64,000 nucleotides of DNA from positions 310,001-374,000 of the forward strand of contig CANTAL010000196.1 in NCBI GenBank assembly GCA_947650365.1, in the 5' to 3' direction. This stretch comes from Chamaelirium japonicum (Eukaryota > Streptophyta > Magnoliopsida > Liliales > Melanthiaceae). Under the pieces are notes generated by a model. It did no database searches. It was not told where the DNA came from and saw only the letters and a program-made list of their open reading frames with translations. The translations under genes and the position numbers were made by a program. Below, one piece after another: positions 1-12,210 of this stretch; the stretch's first letter is position 1; each line of letters begins with the position of its first letter.

Positions 1-468
1 TTGTATGATCCATTCTAATTTATTCGCACGATCCATTCTAATTCATTCGTACGATCCATTCTAATTTATTCGCACGATCCATTCTAATTCATTCGCACGA
101 TCCATTCTAATTCTTTCATATGATCCATTCTAATTCATTCGCACGAATGTATCCATTCTAATTCTTTCATATGATCCATTCTAATTCATTCGCACGAATG
201 TATCCATTCTAGTTCATTCGTACGCTCCATTCTAATTCATTCATACGCTCCATTCAAATTCATTCGCATGATCCATTCTAATTCATTCGCACGATCCATT
301 CTAATTCATTCGTCTGATCCATTCTAATCCATTCGCACGATCCATTCAAATTCATTCACACGATCCATTCTAATTCATTCGTACGATCCATTCCAATTCA
401 TTTGTACGATCCATTTTAATTCATTCGCATGATCCATTCTAATTCATTCGTATGATACATTCATACGA
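1..468 (+). repeat. 23-bp satellite, forward block
   Basis: Head-to-tail units of GATCCATTCTA plus ATTCATTCGTAC, with several 28-bp variants carrying AATGT (for example near 147-160 and 196-205). The block starts outside the window. It ends where the sequence changes to GAATTAGAATGG near 468. Confidence 0.95.
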
Positions 469-753
469 CTGAATTAGAATGGATTGTGCGAATGAATTAG
501 AATGGATCATACGAATGAATTAGAATGGATACATTCGAGCGAATGAATTAGAATGGATCGTACAAATGAATTAGAAAGGTTACATTCGTGAGAATGAATT
601 AGAATGGATCGTACGAATGAATTAGAATGGATCATGAGAATGAATTTGAATGGATCGTATGAATGAATTAGAATGGATCGAATGAATGAATTAGAACGGA
701 TCGTACGAATGAATTCAAATGGATCATACGAATGAATTAGAATGGATCATACG
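469..753 (-). repeat. 23-bp satellite, inverted block
   Basis: Units read TAGAATGGATCGTACGAATG, the complement of the preceding block. The right-hand switch passes through a CATACGATTC form of the palindromic CGTACG core. Confidence 0.95.
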
Positions 754-1548
754 ATTCATTCTAATTCATTCGTACGATCCATTCTAATGCATTCGTACGA
801 ATCATTCTAATTCATTCCCACGATCCATTCTAATTCATTCGTACGATCCATTCTAATTCATTCATACGATCCATTCTAATTCATTCGTACGATCCATTCT
901 AATTCATTCACACAATCCATTCTAATTCATTCGTCCGATCCATTCTAATTCATTCGCACGAATGTATCCATTCAAATTCATTCGTACAATCCATTCTAAT
1001 TCATTCGCACGATCCATTCTAATTCATTCGTATGATCCATTCTAATTCATTCCTACGATCTATTCTAATTCATTCGTATGATCCATTCTAATTCATTCGT
1101 TCGTTCCATTCTAATTCCTTCGTACAATCCATTCAAATTCATTCGCATGATCCATTCTAATTCATTCGTACGATCCATTCTAATTCATTCTCACGAATGT
1201 AACCTTTCTAATTCATTTGTATGATCCATTCTAATTCATTCGTACGATCCATTCTAATTGATTACTTGATGTATTCTAATTTATTCGTACGATCCATTCT
1301 AATTCATTTACACGATCCATTCTAATTCATTCCTATGATCCATTCTAATTCATTTGTACGATCTATTCTAATTCATTCGCACGAATGTAACCATTCTAAT
1401 TCATTCGTACGATTCATTCTAATTCATTCGTATGAGCTATTCTAATTCATTCGTACGATCCATTCTAATTCATTAGTACGATCCATTCTAATCCATTCGT
1501 ACGATACATTCTAATTCATTCGTACGATCCATTCAAATTCATTCGTAC
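754..1548 (+). repeat. 23-bp satellite, forward block
   Basis: Regular 23-bp units with 28-bp variants near 958 and 1194. The TCACGAATGTAACC form near 1194 recurs through the first 6 kb (also in 3000-4000 and near 5520), marking a local subfamily. The switch at the right is ATTCGTACGTGCGAATG. Confidence 0.95.
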
Positions 1549-2498
1549 GTGCGAATGAATTAGATTGCATCGTATGAATGAATTTGAATGGATTGTACGA
1601 ATGAATTAGAATGGATCGTACGAATGAATTAGAATGGATCATGCGAATGAATTAGAATCGATCGTACAAATGAATTAGAATGGATCGTACGAATAAATTA
1701 GAATGGATGCATTCGAGCGAATGAATTAGAATGGATCGTAGGAATGAATTAGAATGGATCAAACGAATGAATTAGAATGGATCGTGCGAATGAATTAGAA
1801 TGGATACATTCGTGCGAATGAATTAGAATAGATCGTACGAATGAATTAGAATAGATCGTACGAATGAATTAGAATGGATCGTGCGAATGAATTAGTATGG
1901 ATCATACGAATGAATTAGAATAGATCGTAGGAATGAATTAGAATGGATCGTACAAATGAATTAGAAAGGTTACATTTGTGAGAATGAATTAGAATGGATC
2001 GTACGAATGAATTAGAATGGATCGTACAAATGGATTAAAATGGATCGTACGAATGAATTAGAATGGATCGTACAAATGAATTAGAAAGGTTACATTTGTG
2101 AGAATGAATTAGAATAGATCGTACGAATGAATTAGAATAGATCGTATAAATGAATTAGAATGGATCTTGTGAATGAATTAGAATTGATCGTACGAATGAA
2201 TTAGAATGGATACATTCGTGCAAATAAGTTAGAATGGATCATACGAATGAATTAGAATGGATCGTACGAATGAATTAGAATGGATCATGCGAATGAATTA
2301 GAATGGATCGTGCGAATGAATTAGAATGGATCGTACGAATGAATTAGAATGGTTACATTCGTGCGAATGAATTAGAATGGATCGTACGAATGGATTTGAA
2401 TGGATCGTATGAATGAATTAGAATGGAGTGTATGAATGAATTAGAATGGATCGTACGAATGAATTAGAATAGCTCATACGAATGAATTAGAATGAATC
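1549..2498 (-). repeat. 23-bp satellite, inverted block
   Basis: Includes repeated copies of GAAAGGTTACATTTGTGAG (near 1964 and 2087). This is the complement of the TCACAAATGTAACC subfamily in the flanking forward blocks, so the inverted block was copied from local material. Confidence 0.95.
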
Positions 2499-4572
2499 GC
2501 ACAATCCAATCTAATTCAAACGTACGATCCATTCTAATTCATTCGCATGATCTATTCTAATTCATTCGTACAATCCAGTCTAATTCATTCGTATGATCCA
2601 TTCTAATTCATTCATACGATCCATTCTAATTCATTCGTATGATCCATTCTAATTCATTCACACGAATGTATCCATTCTAATTCATTCGTACAATCCATTC
2701 TAATTCATTCGCACGATCCATTCTAATTCATTCGTATGATCCATTTTAATTCATTCCTACGATCTATTCTAATTCATTCGCTCGAATGTATCCTTTCTAA
2801 TTCATTTGTACGATCCATTCTATTTCATTCGTACGATCCATTCTAATTCATTTGTACGAATGCATCCATTCTAATTCATTCGCACAATCCATTCTAATTC
2901 ATTCCTACGATCCATTCTAATTCATTCGCACGAATGTATCTATTCTAATGCATTCGTACGATCCATTCTAATTCATTTGTACTCTCCATTCTAATTCATT
3001 CTCACAAATGTAACCTTTCTAATTCATTTGTACGATCTATTCTAATTCATTCGTACGATCCATTCTAATCCATTCGTACGATCCATACTAATCCATTCGT
3101 ACGATCCATTCTAATTCATTCGCACGAATGTAACCATTCTAATTCATTCGTACGATCCATTCTAATTCATTCCTACGATTCATTCTAATTTATTTGCACG
3201 AATATACGATACATTCTAATTCATTCGCACAAATGTATCCATTCTAATTCATTCGTACGATCCATTCTAATTCATTCGTATGATCTATTCTAATTCATTC
3301 GCACGAATGTAACCATTCTAATTCATTCGCACGATCCATTCTAATTTTCATTCATACGATCTATTCTAATTCATTCGCACAAATGTATCCATTCTAATTC
3401 ATTCGCACAATCCAATCTAATTCAAACGTACGATCCATTCTAATTCATTCATATGATGTATTCTAATTCATTCGTATGATCCATTCTAATTCATTCATAT
3501 GATTCATTCTAATTCATTCGTACGATCCATTCTAATTAATTCGCACAAATGTATCTATTCTAATTCATTCGTACGATCCATTCTAGATCATTCGCACGAT
3601 CCATTCTAATTCATTTGTACGAATGTATCCATTCTAATTCATTCGCACGATCCATTCTAATTCATTCGCACGATCCATTCTAATTCGTTCGTACGATCCA
3701 TTCTAATTCATTCGTACAATCCATTCTAATTCATTCGCACGAATGTATCCATTCTAATTCATTCGTAAGATCAATTCTAATTCATTCGCACGATCCATTC
3801 TAATTCATTCGTACGATCTATTCTAATTCATTCGTATGATCCATTCTAATTCATTCTCACAAATGTAACCTTTCTAATTCATTTGTACGATCCATTCTAA
3901 TTCATTCGTTCGATCCATTCTAATCCATTCGTACGATCCATTCTAATTCATTCGTACGATCCATTCTAATTCATTCTCACAAATGTAACCTTTCTAATTC
4001 ATTTGTACGATCCATTCTAATTCATTCCTATGATCTATTCTAATTCATTCGTATCATCTATTCTAATTCATTCGCACGATCCATTCTAATTTATTCGTAC
4101 GATCCATTCTAATTCATTCGTATGATCTATTCTAATTCATTCGTACGATCTATTCTAATTCATTCACACGAATGTAACCCATTCTAATTCATTCGCACGA
4201 TCCATTCTAATTCATTTGTATGATCCATTTTAATTCATTCGCACGATCCATTCTAATTCATTCGTACGATCCATTCTAATTCATTCGCACGATCCATTCT
4301 AATTTATTCGTATGATCCATTCTAATTCATTCGTACGATCTATTCTAACTCATTCGCATGATCCATTCTAATTCATTGGTACGATCCATTCTAATTCATT
4401 CGTATGATCAATTCTAATTCATTCGCACGATCCATTCTAATTCATTCGCACGATCCATTCTAATTCATTCGCACTATCCATTCTAATTCATTCGCACGAT
4501 CCATTCTAATTCATTCGTATGATCCATTCTAATTCATTCCTACGATCTATTCTAATTCATTCGTACGATCCA
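2499..4572 (+). repeat. 23-bp satellite, long forward block
   Basis: Over 2 kb in one direction. Near-identical stretches at about 3835-3900 and 3955-4020, both holding the TCACAAATGTAACCTTTC variant, show recent local duplication of about 120 bp (five units). Confidence 0.95.
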
Positions 4573-4581
4573 TGGATCGTA
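4564..4581. repeat. 18-bp perfect palindrome at a block switch
   Basis: The forward-to-inverted flip is an uninterrupted mirror: TACGATCCATGGATCGTA, centred at 4572/4573. The two half-units are joined head to head with no spacer. Confidence 0.9.
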
Positions 4582-5262
4582 TGAACGAATTAGAATGGAT
4601 CGTACGAATGAATTAGAATGGATACATTCGAGCGAATGAATTAGAATGGATCATACGAATGAATTTGAATGGATACATTTGTGCGAATGAATCTGAATGG
4701 ATTGTATGAATGAATTACAATGGATCGTACGAATGAATTAGAATGGATCGTACGAATGAATTAGAATAGCTCATACGAATGAATTAGAATGAATCGTACG
4801 AATGAATTAGAATGGTTACATTCGTGCGAATGAATTAGAATAGATCGTACGAATGAATTAGAATGGATCGTACGAATGAATTAGAATGGATCGTACGAAT
4901 GAATTAGAATGGATACATTCGAGCGAATGAATTAGAATGAATCGTACAAATGGATTAGAATGGATCGTACGAATGAATTAGAATGGATCATACAAATGAA
5001 TCAGAATAGATATATTCATGCAAATGAATTAGAATGGATCGTACGAATGAATTAGAATGGATCGTACGAATGGATTAGAATGGATACATTCGAGCGAATG
5101 ATTTAGAATAGATCGTAGGAATGAATTAGAATGGATCATACGAATGAATTAGAATGGATCGTGCGAATGAATTAGAATGGATTGTACGAATGAATTAGAA
5201 TGGATACATTCGTGCGAATGAATTAGAATGGATCGGACGAATGAATTAGAATGGATCGTACG
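4573..5262 (-). repeat. 23-bp satellite, inverted block
   Basis: Complement-oriented units with 28-bp variants (GATACATTCGAGCG, GATACATTCGTGCG). The right edge flips at GGATCGTACGATTC, exactly on the CGTACG core. Confidence 0.95.
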
Positions 5263-5837
5263 ATTCATTCTAATTCATTCGTACGATCCATTCTAATGCA
5301 TTCCTACGACCTATTCTAATTCATTCGCTCGAATGTATCCATTCTAATTCATTCGTACGATCCATTCTAATTCATTCGTATGATCCATTCTAACTCATTC
5401 GTACGATCCATTCTAATTCATTCATATGATCCATTCTAATTCATTCGTACGATCCATTCTAATCCATTCGTACAATCCATTCTAATCCATTCGTACGATC
5501 CATTCTAATTCATTCTCACAAATGTAACCTTTCTAATTCATTTGTACGATCCATTCTAATTCATTCGTACAATCCATTCTAATCCATTCGTACGATCCAT
5601 TCTAATCCATTCGTACGATCCATTCTAATTCATTCGCACGAATGTAACCATTCTAATTCATTCGCACGATCCATTCTAATTCATTCCTATGATCCATTCT
5701 AATTCATTCGTATGATCCATTCTAATTCATTCCTACGATCTATTCTAATTCATTCGCTCGAATGTATCCATTCTAATTCATTCGTACGATCCATTCTAAT
5801 TCGTTCATACGATCCATTCTAATTCGTTCGTACAATC
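5263..5837 (+). repeat. 23-bp satellite, forward block upstream of LTR island 1
   Basis: Ordinary units up to CGTACAATC at 5829-5837, where the LTR-like island starts inside a unit. The last two units carry AATTCGTTC instead of AATTCATTC. Confidence 0.95.
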
Positions 5838-6031
5838 TGTTTGGGGATATTTTTCGCTGGTCCGTGCGGTCTACCTGCAAGACAAAGGAAAACGTAAGAA
5901 CGGCTGGCTCCCTCAGGAGCGCAGACCCTCCGACGCTCAAGTCAATCTCAGGTGATTAATGGAGAGCTATAGTAGATGAAAGTGGTAGGGATGAGGGTTT
6001 CGAACCTATACTTTGGAGCCAGGGATGGCAC

Positions 6032-6040
6032 TTTTATAGC
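6032..6040 (+). promoter_or_regulatory. TATA-like box of LTR island 1
   Basis: TTTTATAGC about 195 bp into the LTR. The aligned position in the second island also reads TTTATAG. Such a motif is expected in an LTR promoter, but no transcription start is shown and the element is probably inactive. Confidence 0.3.
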
Positions 6041-6595
6041 CTACGGTGGCCTACCAGAGTGCAACACCTGGCAGTCTTTTCCAGCACCTTCTAGATCCCC
6101 ATGTTTCGACCCACATGGGTCCCTGACAATCTTTGGGAATTGGACCCCTGGCGGCCTTTGTCGTCTAGCTCGCCTGGCGGAATAGTGGGGGAGAGTACCT
6201 GTCTTGTCGTGGCCAGGTGGACTTTCTGGAATGTTCAAGTCTGGGAGGTCTCAAACCGACTCGGGCGGGCTTCTATGGATCACAATCGTCCACGTAGCTT
6301 TAGTGGGGTTTCGACATCTGGCAGCCTTTGTCAAGAGTCGGGCTCTTTAGGAGGGCGACCTCTTCGACAATGGGTTCAGGCGATCCGCCCCTTTATCCCT
6401 ATTGCCAAGAGTCGGGCTCCGGAGAGGGCGACCTCTTCGACAACTGGAACGGCCTGGCGATCTCTTTGAGCGTTCTACCGGTGTTCGTTGATGCCCTTCT
6501 AAGTTTTCTCTTTGGCCAAAGTTCCCGCACGAGCCTCGGGGTGGGCTCTAGTGCGAGAGGTGGGGTAAGCTTCTTCTCGAGCTGGGGGGCGAGGG

Positions 6596-6780
6596 CGTGC
6601 TCCCGGGCGAGTTCCTTATCCCTCGGATTACTGGGGTCTATGAGATCCACAGAAAATGGCGAACTGAGGGCGAGCTCCAGGGGATGGGGGCATGCTCCCG
6701 AGCGAGTTCCTTATCCCTTGGATTCCTAGGGTCTATGAGATCCACAAAAAATGGCAAACTGAGGGCGAGCTCCGGGGGAT
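6596..6780 (+). repeat. Two 95-bp tandem copies inside LTR island 1
   Basis: The segment starting CGTGCTCCCGGGCGAGTTCC (6596) is repeated at 6691 as CATGCTCCCGAGCGAGTTCC. Both copies contain GGGTCTATGAGATCCACA. The second island has this segment only once, near 41551, so the duplication belongs to this copy. Confidence 0.85.
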
Positions 6781-6982
6781 AGGGGCGAGCTCCTTTGTGA
6801 ACTGGGGGCGAGCTCCTTGCGAGCTCTGAGGTGAGTTCCTTGCGAGCTGGGGTGATGGCGAGCTCCCGGTGAGCGGGGAGGTGGCGAGCTCCTGGCGAGC
6901 TGGTAGGTGGCGAGCTCCTGGCGAGCTGGGAGGTGGCGAGCTCCTGTCTAGCAGGGAGGTGGCGAGCTCCTGGCGAGCTGGT
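6781..6982 (+). repeat. 26-bp GAGCTC minisatellite in LTR island 1
   Basis: Degenerate at the left, then regular: GAGCTC recurs at 6860, 6886, 6912, 6938 and 6964, exactly 26 bp apart, with a GGCGAGCTGG filler. It ends abruptly at the satellite. The tract lies where the second island has only GGCGAGCTAGGAGGCGAGC, so it expanded in this copy. Confidence 0.9.
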
Positions 6983-8493
6983 AGATCCATTCTAATTCAT
7001 TCATACGATCCACTCTAATTCATTCGTACGATCCATTCTAATTCATTCGCACGATCCATTCTAATTTATTCATACGATCCATTCTAATTCATTCATTCTT
7101 ATTCATTCATTCTAATTCATTCATACGATCCATTCTAATTCATTTGCACGAATGTATCCATCTATTTCATTCGTATGATCCATTCTAATTCATTCGTACG
7201 ATCCATTCTAATTCATTAGTACGATCCATTCTAATTCATTCGCACGATCCATTCTAATTCATTCATACGATCCAATCTAGTTCATTCATACGATCCATTC
7301 TAATTCATTCATATGATCCATTCTAATTCCTTCGTACGATCGATTCTAATTCATTCATACGATCCATTCTAATTCATTCGTATGATCCATTCTAATTCAT
7401 TCGTACGATACATTCTAATTCATTCGCACAATCTATTCTAATTCATTCGTACGATCCATTCTAATTCATTAGCACGATCCATTCTAATTCATTCATTCAA
7501 TCCATTCTAATTTATTCGTACGATCCATTCTATTTCATTCGTATGATCCATTCTAATTCATTCGTACGATCCATTATATTTCATTCGCACGATCCATTCT
7601 AATTCATTCGTATGATCCATTCTAATTCATTCGTACGATCCATTCTAATTCCTTCGTACGATCCAATATAATTCATTCTAATTCATTCATTCTAATTCAT
7701 TCATACGATCCATTCTAATTCATTCGCACGAATGTATACATCTATTTCAATCGTACGATCCATTCTAATTCATTCATACGATCCAATCTAATTCATTTGT
7801 ATGATCCATTCTAATTCATTCGTATGATCCATTCTAATTCATTCGCACAATCTATTCTAATTCATTCGTACGATCAATTCTAATTCATTAACACGATCCA
7901 TTCTAATTCATTCGTACGATCTATTCAATTTCATTCGTACGATCCATTCTAATTCATTCGTACGATCCATTCTAATTCATTCGCACGATCCATTCTAATT
8001 CATTCATACGATCCATTCTAATTCATTAATACGATCCATAACTAATTCATTCGCACGATCCATTCTAATTCATTCATACGATCCATTCTAATTCATTCAT
8101 ACGATCCATTCTAATTCCTTCGTACGATCCATTCTTATTCATTCCCATAAATGTAACCATTCTAATTCATACGTACGATCAATTCTAATTCATTCGCACA
8201 ATCCATTCTAATTCATTCGTACGATCCATTCTAATTCATTCGTATGATCCATTCTAATTCATTCACACGAATGTATCCATTCTAATTCATTCGTACGATT
8301 CATTCTAATTCATTCATACAATCCATTCTAATTCATTCGTACGATCCATTCTAATTCATTCGCACGATCCATTCTAATTCATTCATACGATCCAATCTAA
8401 TTCATTCATACGATCCATTCTAATTCATTCGCACAATCTATTCTAATTCATTCGTACGATCCATTCTAATTCATTCATACGATCCATTCTAAC
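6983..8493 (+). repeat. 23-bp satellite, forward block
   Basis: The satellite resumes mid-unit at GATCCATTCT. From about 7060 to the end it matches 12640-14510, including odd landmarks such as GTATACATCTATTTCAATCG (7734) and CCATAACTAATTC (8036). Short runs of CTAATTCATT near 7080 and 7680 are partial units. Confidence 0.95.
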
Positions 8494-8780
8494 GTACGGA
8501 TGAATTAGAATGGATCGTACGTATGAATGGAATAGAATGGATCGTGTGAATTAGAATGGATCATACGAAGGAATTAGAATGGATCGTACAAATAAATTAG
8601 ATTGGATCAAACGAATGAAATAGAATGGATCGTACGAAGGAATTAGAATGGATTGTACGAATGAATTAGAATGGATTCATTCGTGCGAATGAATTAGAAT
8701 GGATCGTGCGAATGAATTAGAATGGATCGTACGAATGAGTAAGAATGGATCGTACGAATGAATTAGAATGGATCGTACGT
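8494..8780 (-). repeat. 23-bp satellite, inverted block (copy of 14511-14797)
   Basis: Flanked by CTAACGTACGGATG at the left and GGATCGTACGTCTAATTC at the right. The same block, same edges and same internal variants (CAAACGAATGAAATAG, GATTCATTCGTGCG) recur at 14511-14797. Confidence 0.95.
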
Positions 8781-10092
8781 CTAATTCATTCATACGATCC
8801 ATTCTAATTCCTTCGTACGATCCATTCTAATTCATTCGTGCGATCCATTCTAATTCATTCATACGATCCATTCTAATTCATTCACACAATCTATTCTAAT
8901 TCATTCGTACGATCCATTCTAATTCATTTGCACGATCCATTCTAATTCATTCGCACGAATGTATCCATTCTAATTCATTCGTACGATCCATTCTGATTCC
9001 GTTGTACGATCCATTCTAATTCCTTCGTACGATCCATTCTAATTCAATTGTACGATCAATTCTAATTCATTCGTACACGTGCACGATCCATTCTAATTCA
9101 TTCGCACGAATATATCCATTCTAATTCATTCGTACGATCTATTCTAATTCATTCGTACGATCCATTCTAATTCATTCGTACGATCCATTCTACTTCATTC
9201 GTATGATCCATTCTAATTCCTTCGTACGATCCATTCTAATTCATTCATACGATCCATTCTAATTCATTCGTACGATCCATTCTAATTCATTCGCACGATC
9301 CATTCAAATTCATTCATACGATCCATTCTAATTCATTTGTACGATCCATTCTAATTCATTCGCACAATCCATTCTAATTCTTTCATACAATCCATTCTAA
9401 TTCATTCGTACAATCCATTCTAATTCATTCGTACGATCCATTTTAATTCATTCGTACAATCCATTCTAATTCATTCGCACGATCCATTAGAATTCACTCA
9501 TATCGGACAATCTATTCTTACTCATTCGTACGATCCATTCTAATTCATTCGCACGAATGTATCCATTCTAATTCATTTGTACGATCCATTCTAATTCATT
9601 CATACGATCCATTCTAATTCATTCGTATGATCCATTCTAATTCATTCGCACGAATGTATCCACTCTAATTCATTCGCACGAACCATTCTAATTCATTCAT
9701 ACGATCCATTCTAATTCATTCGTACGATCCATTCTAATTCATTCACACAATCTATTCTAATTCATTCGTACGATCCATTCTATTTCATTCGTACGATCCA
9801 TTCTTACTCAATCGTACGATCCATTCTAATTCATTCGCACGAATGTATCCATTCTAATTCATTCGTACGATCCATTCTAATTCCTTCGTACGATCCATTC
9901 TAATTCCTTTGTACGACCCATTATATTTCATTCGTATGACCCATTCTAATTCCTTTGTATGATCCATTCTAATTCATTCCCATGAATGTATCCATTCTAA
10001 TTCATACGTACGATCCATTCTAATTCATTCGCACAATCTATTCTAATTCATTCATACGATCCATTCTAATTCATTCGCACGAATGTATCCAT
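8781..10092 (+). repeat. 23-bp satellite, forward block
   Basis: Many 28-bp variants (near 8950, 9540, 9650, 9840 and 10080) and CCTTCG unit variants. Ends at ATCCATACGAATG near 10092. Confidence 0.95.
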
Positions 10093-11580
10093 ACGAATGA
10101 AATATAATGGGTCGTACAAAGGAATTAGAATGGATCGTACGAAGGAATTAGAATGGATTGTATGAATGAATTAGAATGAATTGTACGAATGAATTAAAAT
10201 GGATCGTACGAATGAATTAGAAAGGATCGTACGAATGAATTTGAATAGATCGTACGAATGAATTAGAATGGATTATACGAAGGAATTAGAATGGGTTGTA
10301 TGAATGAATTAGAATGGATCGTATGAATGAATTAGAATGGATCGTACGAAGGAATTAGAATGGATCGTATGAAGGAATTAAAATGGATCGTACAAATGAA
10401 TTAGAATAGATCGTACGAATGAATTAGAATGTATACATTCGTGCGAATGAATTAGAATGGATCGTGCGAATGAATTAGAATGGATCATACGAATGAATTA
10501 GAATGGATCGTACGAAAGAATTAGAATGGATCGTACGAAGGAATTAAAATGGATCGTACGAAGGAATTAGAATGGATCGTACGAATGAATTAGAATAGAT
10601 TGTGCGAATGAATTAGAATGGATCGTACGAATGAATTAGAATGGATACATTCGTGCGAATAAATTAGAATGGATCATACAAATGAGTAAGAATAGAACGT
10701 ACGAATGAAATAGAATGGATCGTACGAATGAATTAGGATGGATAAATTCGTGCGAATGAATGAGAATGGATCGTACGAATGAATTAGAATGGATACATTC
10801 ATATGAATGAATTAGAATGGATCGTGCGAATGAATTTGAATGGATCGTATGAATGAATTAGAATGGATCGTGCGAATGAATTAGAATGGATCATACGAAT
10901 GAATTAGAATGGATCATAATAATGGATCGTACGTATGAATTTGTACGTATGAATGAATTAGAATGGATCGAATTAGAATGGATTGTACGAAGGAGTTAGA
11001 ATGGATCGTACGAATGAATTAGAGTGGATACATTCGTACGAAGGAATTAGAATGGATCGTACGAATGAATTAGAATGGATACATTCGTGCGAATGAATTC
11101 GAATGGATCGTACGAATGAATTAGAATGGATAAATTTGTGCGAATGAATTAGAATGGATTGTATGAATGAATTAGATTGGATTGTATAAATGAATTAGAA
11201 TGGATCGTACGTATGAATTAGAATGGATACATTCATGGGAATGAATAAGAATGGATCGTACGAAGGAATTAGAATGGATCATATGAAGGAATTAGAATGG
11301 ATCGTACGAAGGAATTAGAATGGATCGTATGAAGGAATTAGAATGGATCATACGAATGAATTAGAATGGATCGTACGTATGAATTTGTACGTATGAATGA
11401 ATTAGAATGGATCGTACGAAGGAATTAGAATGGATCGTACGAATGAATTAGAATAGATCGTACGAATGAATTAGAGTGGATACATTCGTGCGAATAAATT
11501 AGAATGGATCGTGCGAATGAATTAGAATGGATCGTGCGAATGAATTTGAATAGATCGTATGAATGAATTAAAATGGATAC
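10093..11580 (-). repeat. 23-bp satellite, inverted block
   Basis: Rich in the GAAGGAATTAG variant. Contains the unusual module GTATGAATTTGTACGTATG near 10935 and 11378. Ends at GATACATTCTAATTT, joining two half-units. Confidence 0.95.
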
Positions 11581-12210
11581 ATTCTAATTTATTCGTACGA
11601 TCCATTCTAATTAATTCATACAATCCATTCTATTTCATTCGTACAATCCATTCTTACTCATTCGTATGATCCATTCTAATTCATTCGTGCAATCCATTCT
11701 ATTTCATTCGTACGATCCATTCTTACTCATTCGTACGATCCATTCTAATTCATTCACATGAATGTATCCATTCTAATTCATTCGTATGATCCATTCTAAT
11801 TCATTCATACGATCCATTCTAATTCATTTGCACGAATATATCCATTCTAATTCATTCGTACGATCCATTCTAATTCATTCGCACGATCCATTCTAATTCA
11901 TTCATGCGATCCATTCTAATTCATTAATACGATCCATTCTAATTCATTCGTACGATGCACGATCTATTCTAATTCATTCGTACAATCCATTCTAATTCAT
12001 ACGATCCATTCTATTTCATTCATACGATCCATTCTAATTCATTCGCACGATCCATTCTAATTAATTCATACGATCCATTCTATTTCATTCGTACGATCCA
12101 TTCTAATTCATTCGTACGATCCATTCTAATTCCTTCGTACGAATGAATTAGAATGGATTGTACGAATGAATTAGAATAGATCATACGAATGAATTAGAAT
12201 GGATCGTACG
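11581..12210. repeat. Forward satellite with a small inverted patch
   Basis: Forward units from 11581 to 12140, including two 97-bp modules (CTATTTCATTCG then CTTACTCATTCG) near 11630-11770. A three-unit inverted patch at 12141-12210 is entered through TTCGTACGAATGAA and left through GGATCGTACGGAATG. Confidence 0.9.

Larger units (their letters stand above)
5838..6982 (+). mobile_element. Solo LTR-like island 1, 3'-truncated
   Basis: GC-richer, non-satellite sequence beginning TGTTTGGGGATATTTTTCGC. It aligns by eye with the island at 40640, about nine bases in ten over the first 110 bp, including AGGAGCGCAGACCCTCCGAC near 5919. That island has the TG...CA ends of an LTR. Here the terminal CCCCCAACA is missing: the GAGCTC minisatellite runs straight into satellite at about 6982, so the 3' end is lost. 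No internal retrotransposon region (primer site, gag or pol) follows. A local duplication of about 75 bp is visible (AAGAGTCGGGCTC near 6333 and 6407). Class and host are inferred from general resemblance to plant LTRs, perhaps Ty3/gypsy or a short non-autonomous element. Open frames inside are not credible genes. Confidence 0.75.

Noticed and set aside
5976..6990. Seven short open frames in LTR island 1
   Set aside because: They overlap each other on both strands, none resembles gag, pol or another known domain, and the longest are generated by GC-rich repeats. LTRs normally carry no coding sequence.
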